NCBI GenBank assembly: GCA_024709705.1
Contig: JANJWE010000148.1
Coordinates: forward strand, 1-9,448
Length of the DNA stretch: 9,448 bases
DNA from: Flavobacterium sp.
Lineage (GTDB): Bacteria; Bacteroidota; Bacteroidia; Flavobacteriales; Flavobacteriaceae
Direction: 5' to 3'
Shown piece after piece: positions 1 to 7,148 of this stretch. How positions within the stretch are numbered: the first letter of the stretch is position 1; each line of letters begins with the position of its first letter. The notes below the pieces were generated by a model. That model was not told where the DNA came from. It worked only from the letters and a program-made list of their open reading frames with translations, and searched no databases. The translations under genes were made by a program, and so were the position numbers.

Positions 1-60
1 GGAGGCAAAGCGACTTTAGGAGCTCTTGAAAACCACATTAAAAAACCATTTTTTGAGTGA
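1..60 (+). CDS. 3' end of an unidentified protein-coding gene (partial)
   Basis: Frame 1 is open from the first base of the window and ends in TGA at 58-60, giving a 19-residue C-terminus (GGKATLGALENHIKKPFFE). Codon use (AAA, GAA, TTA, TTT) matches the other genes here, and the stop lies 38 bases from the convergent stop of the FabH-like gene, which is a normal gene arrangement. The tail is too short to assign to a family, so no function is proposed. The frame could be open by chance, although a Lys/Asn/Phe-rich C-terminal tail is typical of flavobacterial proteins. Confidence 0.45.
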   Translation, partial: GGKATLGALENHIKKPFFE

Positions 61-98
61 GGACTTGTAACGAAAAGCAGGAATAGCTCTTGATTAAA

Positions 99-1157
99 TT
101 ACATTCTATACACAATAGCATTTATATTCATTCCCGCACCAACAGACGCAAACAGTATAACATCGCCTTTAGAAATGGATTGGTTTTCCAATTGATTTTT
201 GATGAGTAAATCGTACAAAGTGGGTACAGTTGCCACACTCGAATTGCCCAATTTATGAATACTCATGGGCATCACACCTTCGGGAGGGTTTTGTTTGTAA
301 TGTCGGTAAAACCTTTGAATAATGGCTTCATCCATTTTTTCATTGGCTTGATGAATCAAAACTTTTTTAACTTCGTGAATGGGAATGCCACTTTTTTCAA
401 GGCAGGAAACCATGGCTTTTGGAACTTGACTTAAAGCAAATTCATAAATTTTACGACCATGCATTTTAATGTAACGAACATCGGGATGGTGTTGATCGTT
501 GAATGATTTTCCAAAAAATAAAAAATAAGCTTCATCATAGGTGAATGTAGCTGTTTCGTGTGCTAATATTCCGCCATCATCATCTGTGGCTTCAATTATT
601 GTTGCACCGGCACCATCTGAATATATCATAGAATCACGGTCGTGCATATCTACCACACGTGATAAGGTTTCGGCACCAATTACCAAACATTTTTTTGCCA
701 TTCCGGCTTTGATAAAAGCTTGAGCTTGAATCACCCCTTCTACCCAGCCGGGACATCCAAAAAGCATATCATAGGCTACACATTTCGGATTTTTGATGCG
801 TAAATCAAACTTAACTCGGGTAGCCAAACTAGGCAAAATATCCGTTTGAATAGCCCCTTTTTTTACATTGCCAAAATTGTGAGCAAAGATGATGTAGTCT
901 AATGTTTCAGGATCTATTTTGGCATCTTCAATAGCTTTTTTAGCTGCAATTGAAGCAATGTCAGAAGTGTTCAAATCATCTGTCACATAACGTCTTTCTT
1001 CAATTCCGGTAATGTCGCGAAATTTTTCGGCAATCACTTCATTGGGTTGCGGAAAAGGAGTTCCATCATCATTTAAAAAAACGTGTTTAGCAAAATCGAT
1101 GTTGGTTACTACTTCGGTGGGAATATAGCTTCCGGATCCGGTTATTTTGATATTCAT
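99..1157 (-). CDS. 3-oxoacyl-ACP synthase III (KAS III / FabH-like condensing enzyme)
   Basis: A 352-residue cytosolic thiolase-fold enzyme. KAS III proteins condense a primer acyl-CoA with malonyl-ACP by Claisen chemistry to begin fatty acid or related acyl-chain synthesis. The catalytic triad is visible: Cys135 in FGCPGW, His269 in LIHQAN and Asn305 in KLGNSS. The C-terminal SVGAGMNINA stretch fits the family's glycine-rich strand. It is longer than E. coli FabH (317 aa), partly from about ten extra residues (roughly 29-40, DDGTPFPQPN) before the conserved TGIEER motif. The start is the ATG at 1155-1157, which begins MNIKITGSGSYIP as in homologues. An upstream in-frame TTG at 1188-1190 would only add an unconserved leader. 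It stands alone, convergent with the partial gene on its left and divergent from the secreted repeat protein. Whether it is the housekeeping FabH or a paralogue for a special lipid cannot be told here, so no symbol is given. Confidence 0.9.
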   Translation of the reverse strand: MNIKITGSGSYIPTEVVTNIDFAKHVFLNDDGTPFPQPNEVIAEKFRDITGIEERRYVTDDLNTSDIASIAAKKAIEDAKIDPETLDYIIFAHNFGNVKKGAIQTDILPSLATRVKFDLRIKNPKCVAYDMLFGCPGWVEGVIQAQAFIKAGMAKKCLVIGAETLSRVVDMHDRDSMIYSDGAGATIIEATDDDGGILAHETATFTYDEAYFLFFGKSFNDQHHPDVRYIKMHGRKIYEFALSQVPKAMVSCLEKSGIPIHEVKKVLIHQANEKMDEAIIQRFYRHYKQNPPEGVMPMSIHKLGNSSVATVPTLYDLLIKNQLENQSISKGDVILFASVGAGMNINAIVYRM

Positions 1158-1311
1158 AGGTAAAGTAAAATTGAATACTAAATTATTCAATTTAAATGAT
1201 TAAAAGGATTTAATTTTTATTTTAATTAAATTTTTACGAATCCGTTTCGTTTTGATTCTTTTTTTTATTGATATTTAAATTTTTATCCTTTTTTTTGCGT
1301 TCGATTTTTTT

Positions 1312-1319
1312 TAATTTTG
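1312..1319 (+). promoter_or_regulatory. Bacteroidetes -7 promoter box for the secreted repeat protein
   Basis: TAATTTTG matches the Bacteroidetes sigma-ABfr -7 consensus TAnnTTTG exactly. A TTTG at 1294-1297 could be the -33 element, though its 14-base spacer is shorter than the usual 17-23. Transcription would begin near 1324, leaving a leader of only about 8 bases before the ATG at 1332. The rest of the 1158-1331 divergent spacer is very AT-rich. I see no convincing box for the FabH-like gene on the other strand. Confidence 0.5.
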
Positions 1320-1331
1320 AAAAAATAATTT

Positions 1332-2813
1332 ATGATAAGAAACTACTTTTTTTTGTTGGTATTATTGAACTTTGGGATTGTTACTTCGCAAAATGATTCC
1401 TGCTCGAATGCTATTCAACTAGCACCTAATTTAAATTGTATTAGTACAACGGGAACCTTTAGTGGTTCAACCAACACAGAAACTACAACCTCTTGTTTTG
1501 CCAATTCACTTCAGGATGTTTGGTATAGTTTTGTTGCCTCTGACCCAATGATGAGTATAACTCTTGTTAATCAGGCTAACATTAATTTAGGACTTGAAAT
1601 TTTTACAGGTTCATGTTCAGGGTCGAGTTTTGCATGTGATAACAGTTCTAGTAGTCTAACTAGTGAGTCTTATCAAAGTAATAATTTTACGGTCGGTCAA
1701 GTATATTATGTTAGAGTTTTTCATGTTGGGACATTTCTAATTGCATCTAATTTTACAATATGTGTCCAAAACTTCCCTGCACCGCCAAACGATTTGTGTT
1801 CCGGAGCCATCGCACTAACGCCCAATGCAAATTGTGTTACAACAGCAGGAACCTTTAGCGGTTCAAGCAATACCGGAACCATAACAACGTGTTTCGCCAA
1901 TTCACTTCAGGATGTTTGGTATAGTTTTGTAGCTACAGATCCTACGATGAGTGTTTCGGTAACCAATGGCGTGAATTTGAACTTAGCCTTTGAAATTCTT
2001 ACCGGATCTTGTTCAGGGACGAGTTTTGTGTGTGACAACAGCTCCAGCAGTTCAACTAATGAATTTTATTTGAACAATACTTTTACGGTTGGTCAAACGT
2101 ACTATGTGAGAGTATTTCAAACGGAAACTTCTTTAATTACCTCGTTTTTCAATATTTGTATTCAGAGTTATCCAACACCTGTAAACGATTTGTGTACTGG
2201 AGCCATCGCACTAACGCCCAATGCAAATTGTGTTACAACAGCAGGAACCTTTAGCGGTTCAAGCAATACCGGAACCACAACGACGTGTTTTGCCAATTCA
2301 CTTCAGGATGTTTGGTATAGTTTTGTGGCAACAGATGCTATGATGAGTATTTTAGTTACAAATGGAGTAAACCTTAATTTGGGAATGGAAATTTTTACAG
2401 GTTCATGTTCAGGAACGAGCTTTGTATGTGATAACAGTTCAAGTAGTACTACCAATGAGTTTTATGAAAGTAATACTTTTACGGTAGGTCAAACGTACTA
2501 TGTGAGAGTATTTCAAACGGAGACTTCTCTAATTACTTCATTTTTCAACATCTGCGTTCAAAATCCTACACTTAGTATCAGTCCTAAGGAAATTGATTTT
2601 ATTAAAATTTATCCAAATCCTGTTACAGATTATATTGAAATTGATTCTAGTATAATTGTTAAAGAAGTGAATTTATTTACATTAAATGGGCAATTGATAT
2701 TAAACTCTAAACAGAATAGCCTTTCGGTTCAAAATTTACCCATTGGAATTTACTTATTGAAAGTTGAAGACGAAAATGGAAATGTTGTGACCAAAAAGAT
2801 TATTAAGAATTAA
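1332..2813 (+). CDS. Secreted three-repeat protein with T9SS type A C-terminal sorting domain
   Basis: A 493-residue exported protein. Residues 1-20 are a Sec signal peptide: Arg/Asn, then a FFLLVLLNFGIV core, with a likely cut near TSQ|ND. Three tandem repeats follow at residues 21-152, 153-284 and 285-411. Each begins NDxC, contains a central QDVWYSFVA strand and an E-I-x-TGSCSG turn, and ends in a YYVRVF...C strand. Each repeat has six cysteines at equivalent positions, so up to three disulphides per unit is plausible. Residues 412-493 form a type A sorting domain (IYPNPV motif, LNGQ, LPIGIYLLKVE, basic KKIIKN end), which directs export through the outer membrane by the T9SS followed by release or surface anchoring. 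No catalytic domain is visible. An adhesin or surface binding role is inferred from the beta-rich repeats only. The gene is monocistronic, with a -7 box upstream and a strong hairpin terminator downstream. Confidence 0.9.
   Translation: MIRNYFFLLVLLNFGIVTSQNDSCSNAIQLAPNLNCISTTGTFSGSTNTETTTSCFANSLQDVWYSFVASDPMMSITLVNQANINLGLEIFTGSCSGSSFACDNSSSSLTSESYQSNNFTVGQVYYVRVFHVGTFLIASNFTICVQNFPAPPNDLCSGAIALTPNANCVTTAGTFSGSSNTGTITTCFANSLQDVWYSFVATDPTMSVSVTNGVNLNLAFEILTGSCSGTSFVCDNSSSSSTNEFYLNNTFTVGQTYYVRVFQTETSLITSFFNICIQSYPTPVNDLCTGAIALTPNANCVTTAGTFSGSSNTGTTTTCFANSLQDVWYSFVATDAMMSILVTNGVNLNLGMEIFTGSCSGTSFVCDNSSSSTTNEFYESNTFTVGQTYYVRVFQTETSLITSFFNICVQNPTLSISPKEIDFIKIYPNPVTDYIEIDSSIIVKEVNLFTLNGQLILNSKQNSLSVQNLPIGIYLLKVEDENGNVVTKKIIKN
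1392..1787 (+). repeat. Repeat unit 1 of the secreted protein (132 codons)
   Basis: First of three in-frame 396-bp units, from NDSC to the codons before the next NDLC. It is the most diverged of the three overall. Its central part (around 1597-1690) nevertheless resembles unit 3 more than unit 2 at the DNA level, sharing the run ttttacaggttcatgttcag. Confidence 0.9.
1788..2183 (+). repeat. Repeat unit 2 of the secreted protein (132 codons)
   Basis: Second 396-bp unit. Bases 1803-1881 are identical to 2199-2277 in unit 3 (79 bases without a mismatch), whereas the middle of the unit differs clearly from unit 3. All six cysteines are kept. Confidence 0.9.
2184..2564 (+). repeat. Repeat unit 3 of the secreted protein (127 codons)
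   Basis: Third unit, ending at FFNICVQN, after which the sequence passes into the T9SS sorting domain. Its 5' part is nearly identical to unit 2, its middle is closer to unit 1, and its 3' part (ggtcaaacgtactatgtgag and following bases) is again close to unit 2. Confidence 0.88.
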
Positions 2814-2814
2814 T

Positions 2815-2844
2815 AAAAAAAGCGGAATATATTCCGCTTTTTTT
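2815..2844. terminator. Bidirectional intrinsic terminator between convergent genes
   Basis: A perfect palindrome: seven A, then GCGGAA, loop TATA, TTCCGC, then seven T. The A- and T-tracts flank the stem symmetrically, so it can stop transcription from the secreted-protein gene on plus and from the haemoglobin gene on minus. It starts two bases after the plus-strand TAA, and its T-tract overlaps the minus-strand gene's TAA at 2843-2845. Confidence 0.9.
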
Positions 2845-3217
2845 ATTGTGTTTTTTGAATCTTTATCTGCATGACAGTTGCAATACTTAAGGCCTGTGTC
2901 TTGATTTTTTCGGCATTAGTACCACTAAAATTTTCATCAACAGCGTGATTAAAATGATTCAACCAAATTTGAAATAGTTCAGGTGATAAATTTGATTTTT
3001 GATTAACATCCAAATGAATCTGCGTCAAGTTGTTGGTATAACCACCGGTTCCCAAAATGGCTTGTGACCAAAAGGTAACTAAAATTGGAAGGTGTTCTTC
3101 CAGTTTGATTTTTACAACATCAGTAAAAATGTAACTTATTTTTGGGTCGGACAAGAGCTTTTTGTAGAATTCATCTACTAAGATATATAAGTCGTCTTGG
3201 GTTAAGATGTCTTTCAT
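2843..3217 (-). CDS. Group III truncated haemoglobin
   Basis: A 124-residue single-domain 2-over-2 globin, the usual length for the family. Compared from memory with Campylobacter jejuni Ctb, the key positions are present: Tyr18 (B10) in the EFYKKL helix, Phe31 in YIF, His42 (E7) in EEHLPIL, Phe49-Trp50, the proximal haem ligand His68 (F8) in QIHLDV, and Trp85 (G8) in FQIWLNHF. Group III globins bind O2 and NO and are linked to oxygen handling or nitrosative stress. The physiological role here is not known. The protein is cytosolic, with no signal peptide. It stands alone, with its own -7 box upstream and a shared terminator downstream. The ATG at 3215-3217 fits the N-terminus of the family. 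Confidence 0.92.
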   Translation of the reverse strand: MKDILTQDDLYILVDEFYKKLLSDPKISYIFTDVVKIKLEEHLPILVTFWSQAILGTGGYTNNLTQIHLDVNQKSNLSPELFQIWLNHFNHAVDENFSGTNAEKIKTQALSIATVMQIKIQKTQ

Positions 3218-3237
3218 TTATGAATAAATTTTGAATA

Positions 3238-3245
3238 CAAAGTTA
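3238..3245 (-). promoter_or_regulatory. -7 promoter box for the truncated haemoglobin gene
   Basis: Read on the minus strand this is TAACTTTG, an exact TAnnTTTG match, 20 bases ahead of the ATG at 3217. I find no good -33 TTG at the expected distance, so the promoter may be weak or may need an activator. No clear FNR/CRP-type palindrome is visible nearby. Confidence 0.45.
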
Positions 3246-3295
3246 CTTGAATCAAACATTAATATTCTGATTTATATCATATTTATCAAAAGAAA

Positions 3296-3322
3296 AAGGT
3301 TTCAAAATTAATTTGAAACCTT
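3296..3322 (-). terminator. Intrinsic terminator downstream of gcvP
   Basis: An 11-bp perfect stem (AAGGTTTCAAA / TTTGAAACCTT) with the 5-base loop ATTAA. On the minus strand the stem is followed by the T-rich run TTTTTCTTTT, the form expected for termination of gcvP transcripts. It lies 37 bases beyond the ancestral gcvP stop at 3359. On the plus strand no T-run follows, so it is probably one-directional. Confidence 0.75.
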
Positions 3323-3326
3323 AAAC

Positions 3327-3354
3327 TAATTACTAAGGACTATTCACTAATCAC
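3327..3354. repeat. Four tandem heptamers (TAnnnAC)x4
   Basis: TAATTAC, TAAGGAC, TATTCAC and TAATCAC follow each other without gaps, so TA..AC recurs with a period of 7. The tract fills almost all of the space between the ancestral gcvP stop and the terminator hairpin. Similar heptad tracts occur between genes in Flavobacterium as far as I recall, but I could not check this. Function unknown. Confidence 0.5.
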
Positions 3355-3358
3355 TTTT

Positions 3359-6202
3359 TTACATATACGCTTCAATCGGAGCACAGCTACACACTAAATT
3401 TCTGTCGCCATAGGCTTCATCAACACGACGAACCGTTGGCCAGAATTTATTTTCAGCAATATATGCTCATGGGCAAGCAGCTTTTTCTCTGGTGTAAGGA
3501 AAATTCCAATCGTTAGCCGTTATCATAGCCAACGTGTGTGGAGCATTTCTCAAAATATTGTTGGCGTCGTCTTTTGTAGAAGTTTCAATTTCTTTACGAA
3601 TTGAAATCAATGCATCACAAAAACGATCTAACTCAGCTAAATCTTCCGATTCGGTAGGTTCTACCATCAACGTTCCGGCAACAGGGAAAGAAACCGTTGG
3701 GGCATGGAAGCCATAATCCATCAAACGTTTGGCAATATCGGTTACTTTGATACCTTTTTCTTCAAAGGCTCTACAATCTAAAATCATTTCGTGGGCCGCT
3801 CTTCCCATTTCTCCGGAATATAAAATCGGGTAGTGGGATTCTAAACGGGTTTTCATATAATTGGCATTTAAAATCGCATATTGTGTGGCATTTTTTAATC
3901 CTTCTGCACCTAACATCGTGATGTAACCATACGAAATCAAACAAACCAAAGCGGAACCAAAAGGAGCCGAAGAAATTGCAGTTATCGCTTGACTTCCTCC
4001 AGTTGGAATAATAGGGTTGGTGGGTAAAAAAGGCACCAATTTTTCGTTGACACAAATTGGGCCAACTCCCGGTCCACCACCACCGTGAGGGATGGCAAAG
4101 GTTTTATGTAGATTCAAATGACAAACATCAGCACCAATAGTTGCCGGATTAGTCAAACCTACTTGAGCATTCATGTTGGCACCATCCATATAAACCAAAC
4201 CGCCATTGTCGTGGATGATTTTGGTAATTTCGCAAATGGCACTTTCAAAAACACCATGTGTAGAGGGATAAGTTACCATCAAACAAGACAAATTATCGGC
4301 ATATTGAATGGCTTTTGCTCTTACATCTTCTACATCGATATTTCCGTTTTCCATGGTTTTGGTTACGATGATTTCCATACCTGCCATGGCTGCCGAAGCC
4401 GGATTTGTTCCATGAGCTGAAGCCGGAATCAAACATACATTTCTGTGATGATCGCCTCTTGAAATATGATACGCTCGAATGGTCATCAATCCTGCATATT
4501 CACCTTGAGCCCCTGAATTGGGTTGTAAAGTCGTACCTTGAAATCCGGTTACCACATTCAATTGTTGCTCCAATTTTTTGAGCATGATTTGATACCCTTC
4601 GGCTTGTTCGATGGGTGCAAATGGGTGAATACTGTTCCAATTGGCCATCGATAAAGGCAACATTTCGGCGGCAGCGTTTAATTTCATCGTACAAGAACCT
4701 AACGAAATCATCGAATGATTTAACGATAAATCTTTGCGTTCTAATTTTTTGATATACCGCATTAATTGCGATTCTGAATGATGGTTGTTGAAAACGTCGT
4801 GTTGCAAGAAATTAGATTTTCTTACTAAGTTTTCTGGTACGATTGATTCATTGGCTAATTGACTAATTGCCACATTTTCTTTACCAACGGCTTCCGCAAA
4901 AATGGATATAATTTGATTGATATCTTGAATAGAAGTCGTTTCGTTTAAAGAGATAGAAATCGTTTCGGAATCTACATAAAAGAAATTTACTTCATTTTTT
5001 TCAGCAATAGTTTTTACTTTTTGAGCATCCGCTTTCACCAAAAGCGTATCAAAGAAAGAGGAATTAGTTTGGTAAACACCTAATTTATTTAATGCATCAG
5101 CCAAAGTTACAGCCGATGCGTGAACTTTATTGGCAATGTATTTCAATCCTTTTGGACCGTGATAAACGGCATACATTCCGGCCATGACAGCCAATAATAC
5201 TTGAGCTGTACATATATTTGACGTAGCTTTTTCACGTTTGATATGTTGTTCACGAGTACCCAAAGCCATACGTAAAGCTCTGTTTCCATTTACATCAATG
5301 GAAACCCCGATAATTCTTCCGGGCATTGAACGTTTGTATTCTTCTTTGGTGGCAAAAAAAGCAGCGTGTGGTCCGCCATAACCCATCGGAATTCCAAAAC
5401 GTTGGGTGGTTCCCACCACAACTGATGCACCCATTTCTCCGGGAGGCGTTAATTTGGCTAACGATAAAATATCGGCTGCAACGGCAACTTTGATTTCATT
5501 TTCAGTAGCTTTAGTGATAAAAGCTGAATAGTCATTTACTTGACCGAATTTACCGGGATATTGTAAAATGGCTCCAAAAAACTCGGTTGAAAAATCAAAT
5601 GTTTCATGATTTCCAACAACTAATTCTATTTTGAGAGGAGTAGCTCTGGTTTGCAGAACGGAAAGTGTTTGAGGTAAAATTTCTTCAGAAACGAAGAATT
5701 TATTTACGTTGTTTTTCTTTTGATCACGAGTTCTTACATCTAAAAGAAGAGCCATTGCTTCTGCAGCAGCTGTTCCTTCGTCAAGCAAAGATGCATTGGC
5801 TATTTCCATTCCGGTTAATTCGATAACAGTGGTTTGGAAATTTAAAATGGCTTCCAGACGACCTTGAGCAATTTCCGCTTGATAAGGTGTGTAAGCCGTG
5901 TACCAACCCGGATTTTCAAAAATATTACGTTGAATAACGGCTGGAACAATAGTAGGGTGGTAGCCCAAACCGATGTAGGTTTTGAATACTTTATTTTTTT
6001 TGCCTAATTCCTGAATGTGATTTAAGTATTCATATTCCGTCATGGCAGGTTCTAAATCTAAATCTTTTTTTAGACGAATATCATCCGGAATAGTTTCATA
6101 GATGAGTTGTTCAAAATTTTCAACGCCAACGGTTTTAAACATGTAATTTAAGTCGCTCTCACGTGGACCTAAATGGCGTAAAGCAAATGCATCTGTTTTC
6201 AT
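3359..6202 (-). pseudogene. gcvP: gcvP, glycine decarboxylase P-protein, interrupted by an in-frame TGA near the C-terminus
   Basis: The P-protein of the glycine cleavage system uses PLP to decarboxylate glycine and passes the aminomethyl group to the lipoyl arm of GcvH. It starts at ATG 6200-6202 with the typical RHLGPRESD N-terminus. The PLP lysine is Lys700 in HLNLHKTFAIPHGGGGPG, and the N-terminal half carries the usual PYQAEIAQGRLE and GYGGPHAAFF segments. The frame stops at TGA 3467-3469 after 911 residues. In the same frame, without any shift, a typical GcvP tail continues for 35 codons ([20 protein letters not shown], then CSCAP and IEAYM) to TAA 3359-3361. Read through, it is 947 codons, the normal family length. 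The codons beside the TGA also look off: Cys-Pro-stop-Ala where relatives usually have Tyr/Phe-Pro-Leu-Glu or similar. The 911-residue product may still fold but lacks the conserved CSC tail. No gcvT or gcvH is adjacent. Nonsense mutation, sequencing error and a tolerated truncation all remain possible. Confidence 0.85.
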
Positions 6203-6240
6203 GTAATTTCTTGAGGTAAATAGGTGTTGTTTTAAGCATA

Positions 6241-6248
6241 CAAAAGTA
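6241..6248 (-). promoter_or_regulatory. -7 promoter box for gcvP
   Basis: The minus strand reads TACTTTTG, an exact TAnnTTTG match, 38 bases upstream of the gcvP ATG at 6202. The nearest TTG upstream (6277-6279) is 28 bases away, too far for a standard -33 element. No glycine riboswitch-like structure fits in the roughly 35-base leader. Confidence 0.45.
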
Positions 6249-6334
6249 ATTATTAGTATTGTAATTTTTCGTTAAACAAGGACTAATATTTTTAGAATTT
6301 TTCAACTAAAAAGGGGTTTTATTAACAGAAGTAG

Positions 6335-6342
6335 TATTTTTG
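6335..6342 (+). promoter_or_regulatory. -7 promoter box directly before the UbiA-like gene
   Basis: TATTTTTG matches TAnnTTTG and ends only 4 bases before the GTG start at 6347. Transcription would begin at about the start codon, giving a leaderless or nearly leaderless mRNA, unless an undetected promoter lies further upstream in the 144-base divergent spacer shared with gcvP. Confidence 0.4.
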
Positions 6343-6346
6343 AAAT

Positions 6347-7117
6347 GTGAGAGGATTTAAGGCATTATTTGATTTTTATATACAAAGCTCTGTTCATGTT
6401 GCTTTTGCTATTTATGCGTTGGTTTGTATAACTGAGGTTTCATTGCAATTGCCAGCTTTAGAATTGGTCTCAATGCTGGTTTTTTTCGGAACCATTGTTG
6501 GATATAATTTTTTAAAATATTTTGAAGCATTTCAAAATGGGAATTTTGATTTCAATAAAAACCGCTATTTAATCGGATTGACTTTATTTTCCATAAGTGC
6601 TTCAATCTATTATTTTTTACAGTTACCAAATTTAATACAGATTTATTTTATCAAAATTGGACTTTGGGTCGTGATTTATCCTTTTTTGAGAAAATTTGGT
6701 TTTTTGAAATTGTTTTGGGTTAGTTTTTGTGTTACCGGAGTTACGGCTTATGCCCTTGTGTTTTTTGAAAACGAAATTAAAGTAAGCGGAATTATTCTAA
6801 TTATTCAGCGATTTTTAATTGTCGTTTCTTTACTGATACCCTTTGAAATTTTAGATACTCAAGTTGACGACGATTCTATGAAAACCCTTCCGCAACGATT
6901 TGGAATTTTTAAAACTAAACTGTTTGGAATTTGTTTGTTGTTTCCATTTGTTATGTTAGAATTTTTAAAAGAAAAAATGGAAATTTCAACTTTTGTAATA
7001 GCCATTATAACTGCACTTTTTATCGGATTTACAAATTTAAAAAGAGATAAATATTACACATCTTTTTGGGTAGAAAGTGTGCCGATAATTTGGTGGGTTT
7101 TGTTGTATTACACCTGA
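6347..7117 (+). CDS. UbiA-like polytopic membrane protein, possible prenyltransferase homologue with a degenerate first motif
   Basis: A 256-residue inner-membrane protein with about eight or nine hydrophobic segments (roughly 13-33, 40-58, 76-93, 98-117, 122-139, 147-168, 191-207, 213-231, 240-254). The stretch ILDTQVDDDSMKTLPQRFGI (168-187) resembles the second Asp-rich motif of UbiA prenyltransferases, D..x..DxxxKTLPxxxG. The first NDxxD-type motif is not seen: the matching region reads YNFLKYFEAF (53-62). The protein may therefore have lost or changed the diphosphate-binding chemistry. The start is GTG 6347-6349, since an in-frame TGA at 6341-6343 leaves no room upstream and the next Met is residue 43, inside a membrane span. 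The last codon and the TGA stop lie within a hairpin repeat. No quinone or carotenoid genes adjoin it, so the substrate cannot be inferred. Confidence 0.7.
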   Translation: MRGFKALFDFYIQSSVHVAFAIYALVCITEVSLQLPALELVSMLVFFGTIVGYNFLKYFEAFQNGNFDFNKNRYLIGLTLFSISASIYYFLQLPNLIQIYFIKIGLWVVIYPFLRKFGFLKLFWVSFCVTGVTAYALVFFENEIKVSGIILIIQRFLIVVSLLIPFEILDTQVDDDSMKTLPQRFGIFKTKLFGICLLFPFVMLEFLKEKMEISTFVIAIITALFIGFTNLKRDKYYTSFWVESVPIIWWVLLYYT

Positions 7118-7140
7118 CAGGTTTCAAAAACCTGTCAGGT
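7112..7140. repeat. 13-bp inverted repeat (ACCTGACAGGTTT) covering the UbiA-like stop codon
   Basis: ACCTGACAGGTTT, the 3-base loop CAA, then AAACCTGTCAGGT form a perfect 13-bp stem. The arms contain the gene's last Thr codon and its TGA stop. Neither strand has a clear T-run after the stem (plus strand: TTTGATCG), so it is a poor classic terminator, though it may still stop or protect the mRNA 3' end. From memory, near-identical hairpins are scattered between genes in Flavobacterium, which would make it a dispersed REP-like element. That could not be checked here. Confidence 0.75.
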
Positions 7141-7148
7141 TTGATCGT

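Noticed and set aside
541..723. Plus-strand frame inside the FabH-like gene
   Set aside because: Antisense shadow of a catalytic-core coding region, with no start context or recognisable domain.
1155..1190. Longer FabH-like protein starting at TTG 1188-1190
   Set aside because: The extra 11 residues are not family-like, and the ATG at 1155-1157 starts right at the conserved KITGSGSYIP strand.
3467..3469. Selenocysteine read at the gcvP TGA
   Set aside because: GcvP is not a known selenoprotein, the aligned residue in relatives is not Cys, and no selenocysteine-insertion hairpin is evident just downstream.
3534..4694. Open frames overlapping gcvP on either strand (for example 3534-3716, 3771-4055, 4118-4420, 4500-4694)
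   Set aside because: These lie within the well-supported gcvP coding sequence, have odd composition and match no protein pattern.
7112..7140. Hairpin as an insertion-sequence end or attachment site
   Set aside because: No transposase or integrase gene and no matching second end or target duplication is visible in the window.
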